A stretch of 10,328 bases of DNA from Methanosarcinales archaeon. Lineage in GTDB: Archaea > Halobacteriota > Methanosarcinia > Methanosarcinales > Methanocomedenaceae. A model generated the notes under the pieces. The model made no database searches and was not told where the DNA came from. It saw only the letters and a list, made by a program, of their open reading frames with translations. The stretch spans positions 1 to 10,328 of the forward strand of contig DAOWEE010000089.1 of NCBI GenBank assembly GCA_030638625.1, written 5' to 3'. Of the stretch, positions 1-5,954 are shown piece by piece (the first letter of the stretch is position 1; the number at the start of each line of letters is the position of its first letter). The position numbers were made by a program, and so were the translations under genes.

Positions 1-1631
1 AGTTGTTCTACTTTATCTGACTCATCCAGCAGTCTCTCCTTTAAGGCAAGTGATGCACCGTGCCCGATGAGCACGTCACGTTCCATCTCACCGAACCGCA
101 GACCGCCTTCCCTGGCCCGCCCTTCGGTGGGCTGCCTGGTAAGCACCTGTACAGGACCCCTGCTTCTGGCATGTATCTTGGATGCTACCATGTGGTAGAG
201 TTTCTGGTAAAGGATAGCACCGACAAACACATCTGCTTCGATGCGCTTACCAGTAATACCATCATAGAACACTTCCTTACCGGTATGGGAATAACCTGCC
301 CGTTTCATGGCAAGTCTCAAGTCCACCTCAGATTCACCTGAGAATGGAGTACCATTGATGCGCCTGCCTTCAAGGCTGCCCACTTTTCCTCCAATCATTT
401 CAAGGACGTGTGCAACTGTCATCCTTGACGGAATAGCATGGGGATTGATTATGAGGTCAGGTACCATACCTGATTCGTTAAATGGCATATCATCAAAAGG
501 CATGATAAGTCCAATAACACCTTTCTGACCGTGTCTGGATGCGAACTTGTCGCCCAGTTCAGGAACTCTCTGATCCCTTATCTTCACTTTTGTCAGCCGG
601 GCACCGTTCTCGCTCACTGTGAGAATGACCGAATCCACTATGCCTTTTTCATTGGAACGCATAGTAACACTGGACTCGCGCCTTTGCTGTGGACTCAGGC
701 CCAGTTCAGTAGGTTCCTCAAGGAACCGGGGAGGACTGGTCTTGCCGACAAGTACATCATTGGGGCCCACGACAATCTCGGGATTGGCTATCCCATCATC
801 ATCAAGTTGTGAATAAACTTCCGGACCACGGGCACCCCTCACTTCCTGGTCAGGTATCTCGAACTTGTCTTCCTGGCCACCCGGGTAACGCCTCTCTTCT
901 CCGTCCATGGTCCTGAAGAAATGACTTCTACCCAGGCCCCGTTCGATACTGCCCTTGTTTATAACCAGGGCATCTTCAATATTGTATCCTTCATATGAAA
1001 GTACTGCCACAACGAAATTCTGGCCTGCCGGCCTGTCATCAAATCCTATAACATCGCAAGTCTGGGTATGCACCAGTGCTTTTTGCGGGTAATGCAGCAA
1101 ATGTCCCCTGGTATCTGGCCGAAGTTTCATATTTACCATAGGCACTCCAAGGCACTGTTTTACCATACCTGCACCCATGGTGCATCTGGGTGATGCATTG
1201 TGCTCAGGGAAAGGTATCATACCAGTGCAGATTCCCAGCATCAGGGCAGGGTCAACCTCAAGATGCGAATGCTGCTGGGTCAGGTCGGCCTCATTCACAG
1301 CAATGAATACATTTTCTTCTTCCTCTGCATCAATATATTCCACCAGTCCCATCTTTATGAGGTCTTCAAATTCAATCTCATTGTTCTTCAACTGTGCAAT
1401 ATGTTCTTCTTTGAGCAGTGGTTTCCCGTTCTCAACAATGATACCAGGTCTGCGAGCTCTGCCGTGGTCACTGTTAATTATAATCTCGTTGGTCGCTTTG
1501 TGATGTACTACATTAACCTGTTTTGGTACTGTACCTGAGCGGCGCATCTGCCTGATATTGTCAACCAGTTCTTCGGGTCTGTCATGATAACCCAGCAGTT
1601 CACCATTCATGAACACTCTTGTCCTATTCAA
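1..1631 (-). CDS. rpoB1: DNA-directed RNA polymerase subunit B' (Rpo2C), partial, C-terminus beyond window
   Basis: This is the C-terminal half of the split archaeal RNA polymerase B subunit. It carries much of the active-centre wall and hybrid-binding region of the polymerase. Reading leftward, 543 residues are visible. Signature stretches I translated include LSYEGYNIEDALV (about residue 215), RDQRVPELGDKFASRHGQKG (about 354-373) and REGGLRFGEMERDVLIGHGA (about 505-525). The frame is open to base 1 and stops just after LLDESDKVEQL, before the Cys-rich zinc-binding segment expected next. Family members are about 600 residues, so roughly 60 are missing. I chose the TTG at 1631 because a strong GGAGG lies 8 nt upstream; a GTG at 1616 is the alternative. 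The TTG start overlaps the rpoB'' stop by 8 nt, which points to translational coupling. rpoA' would be expected to follow outside the window. Confidence 0.97.
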   Translation of the reverse strand, partial: MNRTRVFMNGELLGYHDRPEELVDNIRQMRRSGTVPKQVNVVHHKATNEIIINSDHGRARRPGIIVENGKPLLKEEHIAQLKNNEIEFEDLIKMGLVEYIDAEEEENVFIAVNEADLTQQHSHLEVDPALMLGICTGMIPFPEHNASPRCTMGAGMVKQCLGVPMVNMKLRPDTRGHLLHYPQKALVHTQTCDVIGFDDRPAGQNFVVAVLSYEGYNIEDALVINKGSIERGLGRSHFFRTMDGEERRYPGGQEDKFEIPDQEVRGARGPEVYSQLDDDGIANPEIVVGPNDVLVGKTSPPRFLEEPTELGLSPQQRRESSVTMRSNEKGIVDSVILTVSENGARLTKVKIRDQRVPELGDKFASRHGQKGVIGLIMPFDDMPFNESGMVPDLIINPHAIPSRMTVAHVLEMIGGKVGSLEGRRINGTPFSGESEVDLRLAMKRAGYSHTGKEVFYDGITGKRIEADVFVGAILYQKLYHMVASKIHARSRGPVQVLTRQPTEGRAREGGLRFGEMERDVLIGHGASLALKERLLDESDKVEQ

Positions 1632-3213
1632 AAGAATCCCCTCCCTCCTCATTGTTATTATAGTCCGCTGACTGTTCTATCGCCTCAAGTTCTGTAGCGT
1701 AAGTGCCAGATGCTTCTTCCGCGGTTTCGATGTGGGTTACCAGCGGTTCCACGCCCAGGTTATACATGGTCTGCTTCAATCCTTTGACATCAAACACTTC
1801 AGTAGATATCTCTACCATCTGGGCGAAGTTCTTCACCAGCCCACAGTTTGGTCCTTCAGGGGTTTCCGAAGGACATATACGGCCCCATTGGGTGGGATGT
1901 AAATCCCTGGCCTCGAAATGTGGCTGTGCCCTGGATAATGGAGATATTACCCGGCGCAGATGTGACAGTGCAGCCATGTAATCAATACGGTCCAACAACT
2001 GTGAAACACCTGCCCTGCCACCAACCCAGTTACCTGTAGCCAGTGGATGTGCCAGCCGTTCCGTCAGCACGTCTGCCCTGACCACTGTGACCACATTCAG
2101 GTCACGGTTCCGCATATTTGCCCGCTCGAGCTGGTACTTAACATCCCGTGCCAGTCTGTTGAACGAGACCCTGAACAAATCTTCCATCAGGTCACCGCTC
2201 AGTTTGAGACGCTTATTGGAATAATGGTCCTTATCATCTGGCTGGCGTCTGCCGAGTGCCAGTTCAAAACAGGACTCAGCCATCCTTGCGAGATATTGTG
2301 CTTTTACTGTCCTGTGAATCGGGTCATTACCAAGATGAGGTAGGAGGTAACGGTCTATAACATAATTAGCTCTCTTTATCTGGTATTCCCTCGTCTGTCC
2401 TGCAGCCACCCGGCTACCCACTTTTTCCATGGCCTCTTCAATAGTGTGCACCTCTGCCTCTTCCAGGTTCTCCAGCATGAATTTAATGACCTCGGGGTTA
2501 TCGGACACCATGTTCACGATATCCTCGTCAGTTTCCACACCCATTGACCGCATCAGTGTGATAAATGAAAGACGGCCTGAAATGGCAGGGAAACTTACCT
2601 CGACAATGGACTTTCGGCCACGCTCAACTACAACCAGTGCCCTGTAACCCCTGCGTTCACTGAATACCTTGGCAACCTCTATCCTGTCGCCGTAGCGTAC
2701 CTCGAACTCAGTAAATATCTTATTGGGTGCCAGGTCTTCCAGGGTCATCAGTACTCTTTCAGTACCATTAATTATGAAATAACCACCAGGGTCAAGCGGG
2801 TCTTCCCCTACTCCAACCATTTCATCATGAGACATTTCAGCCAGATTGCAGCCTTTGCCCATCAACATCATGGGAAGCTGTCCTATAACAGATTCCACTG
2901 GCTCGTTTTCTGTTTCGCCCTGCACGATGGTCATCTCAAGATATAGGGGGGCAGAATATGTTATATTCCTGAGACGCGCGTCGTTAGGATACAGAAGGTC
3001 CTGGGCACCATCAGCCTCTTTCACAGTCGGCTTGCCAACCCTGATCTCTCCAAGTCTGACATATGTATCTTCAATATCGGTCTCAATGGTTGCCTGTTCG
3101 TTTATGACCTTTTGCAACCCATAGTCCAGAAAATCATTAAATGAATCTACATGATGTCTGACTATATTCTTTCTTGTAAAGTAAGCTCTGGACATTACTT
3201 GTCTATCCAACAC
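1624..3213 (-). CDS. rpoB2: DNA-directed RNA polymerase subunit B'' (Rpo2N)
   Basis: This is the N-terminal half of the archaeal RNA polymerase B subunit (protrusion, lobe and fork regions), 529 residues and so of normal length for the family. N-terminal VMSRAYFTRKNIVRHHVDSF and the GGYFIINGTERVLM motif (about residues 142-155) mark the protrusion. The fork region near residues 420-465 contains RRVISPLSR, then ARDLHPTQWGRICPSETPEG and NCGLVKNFA, close to the active centre. The tail after about residue 500 is acidic and Asn-rich (YNNNEEGGD). The start is a GTG at 3213 with AGGTG about 9 nt upstream; the next in-frame ATG (3195) would remove six residues and has no better ribosome site. It follows rpoH by 58 nt and overlaps rpoB' by 8 nt, the standard archaeal order H-B''-B'. 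No frame break or missing motif is seen. Confidence 0.98.
   Translation of the reverse strand: MLDRQVMSRAYFTRKNIVRHHVDSFNDFLDYGLQKVINEQATIETDIEDTYVRLGEIRVGKPTVKEADGAQDLLYPNDARLRNITYSAPLYLEMTIVQGETENEPVESVIGQLPMMLMGKGCNLAEMSHDEMVGVGEDPLDPGGYFIINGTERVLMTLEDLAPNKIFTEFEVRYGDRIEVAKVFSERRGYRALVVVERGRKSIVEVSFPAISGRLSFITLMRSMGVETDEDIVNMVSDNPEVIKFMLENLEEAEVHTIEEAMEKVGSRVAAGQTREYQIKRANYVIDRYLLPHLGNDPIHRTVKAQYLARMAESCFELALGRRQPDDKDHYSNKRLKLSGDLMEDLFRVSFNRLARDVKYQLERANMRNRDLNVVTVVRADVLTERLAHPLATGNWVGGRAGVSQLLDRIDYMAALSHLRRVISPLSRAQPHFEARDLHPTQWGRICPSETPEGPNCGLVKNFAQMVEISTEVFDVKGLKQTMYNLGVEPLVTHIETAEEASGTYATELEAIEQSADYNNNEEGGDSFE
1640..1650 (-). promoter_or_regulatory. Shine-Dalgarno sequence of rpoB'
   Basis: The coding strand here reads GAGGAGGGAGG, two overlapping GGAGG cores inside the last codons of rpoB''. 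The nearer core lies 8 nt before the TTG at 1631. This decides the non-ATG start and supports coupled translation of the two polymerase subunits. Confidence 0.7.
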
Positions 3214-3248
3214 GGATTTGCACCTTCCTGATTTTTAGCAGAATAAAA

Positions 3249-3256
3249 ATTTTAAA
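3249..3256 (-). promoter_or_regulatory. Possible internal TATA-like box before rpoB''
   Basis: In the 58-nt gap after rpoH the coding strand reads CGATTTAAAATTTTTATTC, with a purine/C-rich BRE-like start followed by a TTTAAAAT box. Transcription beginning about 25 nt downstream would leave a short leader that keeps the AGGTG ribosome site of rpoB''. The gap is AT-rich, so this may be chance; the genes are probably also co-transcribed from upstream. Confidence 0.2.
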
Positions 3257-3271
3257 TCGTATATTCACAGT

Positions 3272-3517
3272 CTATTCAATTACCAGCCTGTAGATTACAG
3301 CCTCTCCGGCTGTAGGGCTTTCACGGATTACCTTTACTACATCGCCTACTTCAGCACCGATTTCCATACTAACCGGGTCAGTAATTTTTATCTTGGGTAA
3401 TTGTTCTTTGTCCACATCATATTCTTTCAGGACTTTAGTAACTTCATTGTCAGGTAGTATAATATGCTGCGGCACCATATCATGACTAATTAGACTGAAT
3501 TCTTTCATATTTTTCAT
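3272..3517 (-). CDS. rpoH: DNA-directed RNA polymerase subunit H (Rpo5)
   Basis: This small subunit matches the C-terminal domain of eukaryotic RPB5 and contacts the downstream-DNA jaw of RNA polymerase. The protein is 81 residues, as usual for archaea. Diagnostic segments are HDMVPQHIILPDNEV (residues 13-27), LPKIKITDPVSMEIGAEVGD (40-59) and the ending GEAVIYRLVIE. The ATG at 3517 is used here; a second ATG at 3508 (MKEFSLI) would give 78 residues and is also plausible. No strong ribosome site precedes either: the upstream strand reads GGACGGATGTTGAA. The gene lies only 32 nt after the tRNA-Lys on the same strand and opens the polymerase operon H-B''-B'. Confidence 0.95.
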   Translation of the reverse strand: MKNMKEFSLISHDMVPQHIILPDNEVTKVLKEYDVDKEQLPKIKITDPVSMEIGAEVGDVVKVIRESPTAGEAVIYRLVIE

Positions 3518-3533
3518 TTCAACATCCGTCCAT

Positions 3534-3549
3534 GTTTAATAATAAAAAG
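3534..3549 (-). promoter_or_regulatory. T-rich stretch: tRNA-Lys terminator and possible rpoH TATA box
   Basis: Directly after the tRNA discriminator base the strand reads CTTTTTATTATTAAAC. The five T residues (3544-3548) fit an archaeal T-tract terminator for the tRNA. The same AT-rich block is centred about 25 nt before the rpoH ATG, where a TATA box would direct leaderless or nearly leaderless initiation. Which role applies, or both, cannot be told from sequence. Confidence 0.35.
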
Positions 3550-3655
3550 CGGGCTCGGAGGGATTTGAACCCACGACCATCTGGTATCTTCCAGTGCATG
3601 GAGACATCCATGCACCTTAAAAGCCAGGTGCTCTGCCTGTCTGAGCTACGAGCCC
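3550..3655 (-). tRNA. tRNA-Lys (anticodon UUU), with a 32-nt intron
   Basis: The leftward strand folds as a tRNA. The acceptor stem GGGCTCG (3655-3649) pairs perfectly with CGAGCCC (3557-3551), and 3550 supplies the discriminator G. The D arm is GCTC/GAGC with loop AGACAGGCA. The anticodon loop is CTTTTAA with UUU at 3621-3619. The T loop is TTCAAAT closed by GTGGG/CCCTC. The spliced body is 74 nt including the discriminator, and CCA is not encoded. An intron of 32 nt (3586-3617) interrupts the canonical position after base 37, so the exons are 3618-3655 and 3550-3585. Two stem positions are unpaired after splicing: C27-A43 in the anticodon stem and U50-U64 in the T stem. Neither prevents a normal fold, but both are unusual. 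The gene lies upstream of rpoH on the same strand. Confidence 0.93.
3586..3617 (-). other. tRNA-Lys intron with bulge-helix-bulge splice motif
   Basis: The intron contains a 9-bp perfect hairpin, GTGCATGGA / TCCATGCAC, with a 4-nt TGTC loop. Exon bases C32-U35 (CTTT) pair with intron bases GAAG to form the central 4-bp helix. It is flanked by 3-nt bulges TAA (5' site) and ATA (3' site). Cutting after the second base of each bulge joins A37 to A38 and restores the CTTTTAA loop. This is the substrate shape of the archaeal tRNA splicing endonuclease. One extra unpaired G lies between the central helix and the inner hairpin on the 3' side. Confidence 0.88.
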
Positions 3656-3893
3656 TTTTACATTCATCACTAGCTAACCCTAAACCTATACGAAAATATT
3701 GCAATGAAAATTTTTTGCAGTCCAATTCTTCACCGATTTGTATACTATGGAGGCTTTGCTGGCGTAACGCTCTTATAATACGTACATTAGATTTAAAGGT
3801 TTCTTTCTGAAATTATAGTCTTTGTATAAATTTTAACCCCACGTTAATTTCTATTAATCTAATTGTATGGCAATTTGACTTAAATGTATCTTA
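3656..3893. other. AT-rich intergenic region between priL and tRNA-Lys
   Basis: These 238 bases contain no credible gene. Open frames crossing it run through the tRNA or lack a start with a ribosome site. The part nearest the tRNA holds its likely promoter. The part nearest priL holds a weak inverted repeat at 3879-3903. I see no conserved RNA fold in the middle. Confidence 0.6.
3691..3702 (-). promoter_or_regulatory. Candidate TATA box for tRNA-Lys
   Basis: The leftward strand reads GCAATATTTTCG about 40 nt before the mature tRNA 5' end. Initiation about 25 nt downstream would leave a leader of roughly 14 nt for RNase P to remove. A GTATAGG sequence at 3685-3691 is a weaker competitor. The whole region is AT-rich, so the choice is tentative. 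Confidence 0.3.
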
Positions 3894-3903
3894 TCATTTT
3901 AAG
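3879..3903 (-). terminator. Weak hairpin spanning the priL stop codon
   Basis: CTTAAATG (3879-3886) and CATTTTAAG (3895-3903) are inverted copies apart from one bulged base, with an 8-nt loop. The hairpin overlaps the TGA of priL. No clear T-tract follows on the leftward strand, so a terminator role is uncertain. Confidence 0.2.
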
Positions 3904-5039
3904 TATGCTTTTTTGCAGTAGATAGGGGGTTCACTTGCGGCAGATTGTTGTTTATCTGCAGTAGATGGGGATTCACTTGCGGCAGATTGTTGTTCATCTG
4001 CAGTAGATGATTGCCTTTGGACAGCTATGCTGTCTGCCTCACTGGCAGCTATCTTTTTCTTTTTCCTGTAATAGTTCAGCGGGTGACCGATCTCCCTGCA
4101 CAGGACATCCTTGCCCATACAATTTCCATACGTAATCATGGTAGAGCATGACGGTGGTTTATAGGAAGTACCAGTACCACCTGCGATATGCTCCACCTGG
4201 TACCGTGTCATCTCCTCATTGAAATCAGGCGACACACCGAATAACTGGATTATCTGGTCCGCTGACAATTCAATATTGAGCAAAAAAGAAGTCAACGCAA
4301 ACCTGGCCGAATGTGCAAGATTTACACCGCCCTGGGCACTGGCCAGAAGATGTTTGATGCACGGCGGGAAACTTCCCGGTTCCATCTCACCAAAGCCTTC
4401 CTCACCCAACTCCTTCTTGCGATGTTCCTGGCAGGTCTTAATCTCAACAATATACTCTTCAAGAGCCAGGCAGAAACCCTCAGGCACGGCGAGTGGCAAG
4501 GAGTTAAAGATACGCACCCTGATACCTTCCTGCAACAAGCGGGTGTATTCTTCCTTTGTGATGTTGACAAAACCTGATTTAAGCCTGCGGTTCACCAGTT
4601 TCCAGTTAAGTGCCCGCATCCCGGCAGCGCCCCGGATATAATCGGTAAAATGTATCTGGAACCCCTTGTCAGCAATAGTGGCATTAATGTTAAAATCCGC
4701 GCCAATCTCCAGCAATGTATCGGAATCGTCCTCTTTTTGCATACGAGTATTGGCAAACTTTGCTTCTGCAAGTGCATAACGCCGTGTCAAAAGCGCATCG
4801 TCTATGCAGGAGACCAGTATCCGGGCAATGGGGTAGGATAGTAATTCGGCAACATCGGGTTTGTTGTCATCTTTCTCAATCGCTCCAGTGATGGACTGGA
4901 TGACCCTTGACCTGGCCCGGCTGCGGGGCATACCGTAAGCTTTGGATGTTATAATATCATCTATGGACGAGTCCATTTGTGCAACATGTGCTGCTGCCTG
5001 GGTTAAAAATGGATAAAAAGATAGTTTTGCTACATCCAT
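3894..5039 (-). CDS. priL: DNA primase large subunit PriL (iron-sulfur)
   Basis: PriL is the regulatory partner of the catalytic PriS subunit in archaeal/eukaryotic primase. Its C-terminal 4Fe-4S domain supports primer initiation at the replication fork. The 381-residue protein has four well-spaced candidate cluster cysteines: C227 (SFPPCIKHLL), C298 (PPSCSTM), C307 (YGNCMG) and C314 (LCREIGHPLNYY), in the order and context typical of the family. Residues 1-220 form the helical N-terminal domain. After the core ends at about residue 325 a basic KKKK patch leads into a low-complexity Ser/Ala/Gln tail (331-381) built on a 14-residue repeat (STADEQQSAASESP, STADKQQSAASEPP). This tail is not needed for the fold and looks recently expanded. 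The ATG at 5039 lies 17 nt after pcn with no clear ribosome site. priS is not in the window. Confidence 0.95.
   Translation of the reverse strand: MDVAKLSFYPFLTQAAAHVAQMDSSIDDIITSKAYGMPRSRARSRVIQSITGAIEKDDNKPDVAELLSYPIARILVSCIDDALLTRRYALAEAKFANTRMQKEDDSDTLLEIGADFNINATIADKGFQIHFTDYIRGAAGMRALNWKLVNRRLKSGFVNITKEEYTRLLQEGIRVRIFNSLPLAVPEGFCLALEEYIVEIKTCQEHRKKELGEEGFGEMEPGSFPPCIKHLLASAQGGVNLAHSARFALTSFLLNIELSADQIIQLFGVSPDFNEEMTRYQVEHIAGGTGTSYKPPSCSTMITYGNCMGKDVLCREIGHPLNYYRKKKKIAASEADSIAVQRQSSTADEQQSAASESPSTADKQQSAASEPPIYCKKAYLK
3915..4008 (-). repeat. 42-nt tandem repeat in the 3' end of priL
   Basis: Two nearly identical units, 3915-3957 (43 nt) and 3958-3999 (42 nt), each begin with GCAGTAGAT on the plus strand. 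A partial third begins at 4000 and matches for about 9 nt. The full units differ by two substitutions and one inserted base in the 3915-3957 copy. The 42-nt period encodes a 14-residue Ser/Ala/Gln repeat, and the insertion shifts the frame in the last copy. Confidence 0.9.
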
Positions 5040-5056
5040 TACATATATATTGTAAA

Positions 5057-5794
5057 TTAATCCGACTCTATCCTGGGCGCAAGCAGGTAATTCACATCAC
5101 CGCTGCCACCTGCTATCTGGAAATTAATCTTGACCGGAAAGTCCTTGCCAAGCTCCAGTAAGACCTCATTGGCCTTGCCTGCTGATTTTATCATATCCGA
5201 CAGGTAATCAAGTGAGAACAGTGAGTGTGCATCACCTGACTTCAAACCGATGAGCTGGTCCTTAAGCATATCAAGACGCATTCGGTCAGTATCACCTTCT
5301 GCTTCAAGATAAAAGGTATCACCCTCCACTCCCATGGTGATATGGTCCGACACTTTCTCTGCGGCTTTGACAGCACGTTTCATGTCATTCCCTGTTAATG
5401 TGACTGAAGCAGGAAGTTCAAGTTGCGGTATTTTGGGTTCCTTACGTATGGATGCAGGGTCAAGCAGTGCGATCTTATATGTCAGACCGCTCATCCGTAT
5501 CACCAGTTTGTGGGATTCTTCATCCAGTTCAAGTTCTACAGTTTCGGCTTTTTCTGCCATGCCCAAAATATCACTGAGCCTGTTCAAATCCACACCAAGT
5601 TCACCGTCAGTAGCTGTGAACTCCTCAAAGGCACCGGATTTTATTGTCAGGGATACCATTGCCACATTGGCAGGGTCTACAGCCCGTATGGTCAGCCCGT
5701 CCGGAGTCATGTTAAGTTTTGCTTCATCAACAATACTTGAAACGGCTTCGATGGTTTCTTTTAGTTTTTCAGATTCTATAATTGCCTTGAACAT
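5057..5794 (-). CDS. pcn: DNA polymerase sliding clamp (PCNA)
   Basis: PCNA forms a homotrimeric ring around DNA. It tethers replicative polymerases, FEN1, DNA ligase and other PIP-box proteins. The 245-residue length is normal. Hallmarks seen include the N-terminal MFKAIIESEKLKETIEAVSS, GLTIRAVDPANVAMVSL (33-49), GVDLNRLSDIL (67-77), LTYKIALLDPASIRKEPKIP (about 104-123, the interdomain connector region) and the C-terminal VNYLLAPRIE, which helps form the PIP-binding pocket. The ATG at 5794 follows GGAGG with 6 nt spacing. The gene heads a leftward unit with priL (17-nt gap), linking clamp and primase expression. It is divergent from nmd3. Confidence 0.97.
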   Translation of the reverse strand: MFKAIIESEKLKETIEAVSSIVDEAKLNMTPDGLTIRAVDPANVAMVSLTIKSGAFEEFTATDGELGVDLNRLSDILGMAEKAETVELELDEESHKLVIRMSGLTYKIALLDPASIRKEPKIPQLELPASVTLTGNDMKRAVKAAEKVSDHITMGVEGDTFYLEAEGDTDRMRLDMLKDQLIGLKSGDAHSLFSLDYLSDMIKSAGKANEVLLELGKDFPVKINFQIAGGSGDVNYLLAPRIESD

Positions 5795-5800
5795 GTACTG

Positions 5801-5805
5801 CCTCC
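5801..5805 (-). promoter_or_regulatory. Shine-Dalgarno sequence of pcn
   Basis: GGAGG on the leftward strand, 6 nt before the ATG at 5794. It confirms the start and contrasts with priL and nmd3, which show no such site. Confidence 0.75.
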
Positions 5806-5857
5806 GTCCTCAATATGGAAAACATGTAGAATATATGGATGCAATATGTAGCTATGA

Positions 5858-5870
5858 GTTATAAAAATTT
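5858..5870 (-). promoter_or_regulatory. TATA-like box of the pcn-priL unit
   Basis: The leftward strand reads AGAAATTTTTATAAC, a BRE-like purine run followed by TTTTTATAA. Initiation about 25 nt downstream would start near 5838, giving a leader of about 43 nt that retains the GGAGG. Confidence 0.45.
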
Positions 5871-5888
5871 CTAATTAATCGGAATTGT

Positions 5889-5902
5889 GGAAACTATTTA
5901 TT
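5889..5902 (+). promoter_or_regulatory. BRE/TATA-like box of nmd3-taw2
   Basis: GGAAACTATTTATT resembles an archaeal BRE (GGAAA) plus TATA element. Initiation would be expected about 25 nt downstream, near 5920. That places the ATG at 5901 outside the transcript and argues for the ATG at 5955 or 5967 as the nmd3 start. Confidence 0.5.
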
Positions 5903-5954
5903 GCAATGTGAACCCATACTGGCACAATCGAAACCCATAATAACAAACCGCAAT

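Noticed and set aside
3756..3775. Small inverted repeat GCGTAACGC near a short ATG frame
   Set aside because: Arms are only four bases and the frame has six codons; nothing supports a regulatory RNA or peptide.
3519..3810. Open frames on both strands crossing the tRNA-Lys
   Set aside because: They run through a clearly folded tRNA and its intron, have no ribosome site and resemble no protein.
3915..4008. Tandem repeat considered as a small CRISPR-like array
   Set aside because: Units are directly adjacent with no spacers, lie in frame within priL and encode a periodic peptide.
4219..4641. 140-codon rightward frame opposite priL
   Set aside because: Antisense to the conserved PriL core, including the first cluster cysteine; no independent gene signals.
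5334..5864. 176-codon rightward frame opposite pcn
   Set aside because: It is antisense to a strongly conserved PCNA frame, is Ser/Thr-rich as shadow frames often are, and has no promoter or ribosome site.
5901..5954. Longer N-terminus for NMD3 from the ATG at 5901
   Set aside because: The extra 18 residues are not needed before the first zinc cysteines, and a TATA-like box overlaps this ATG.
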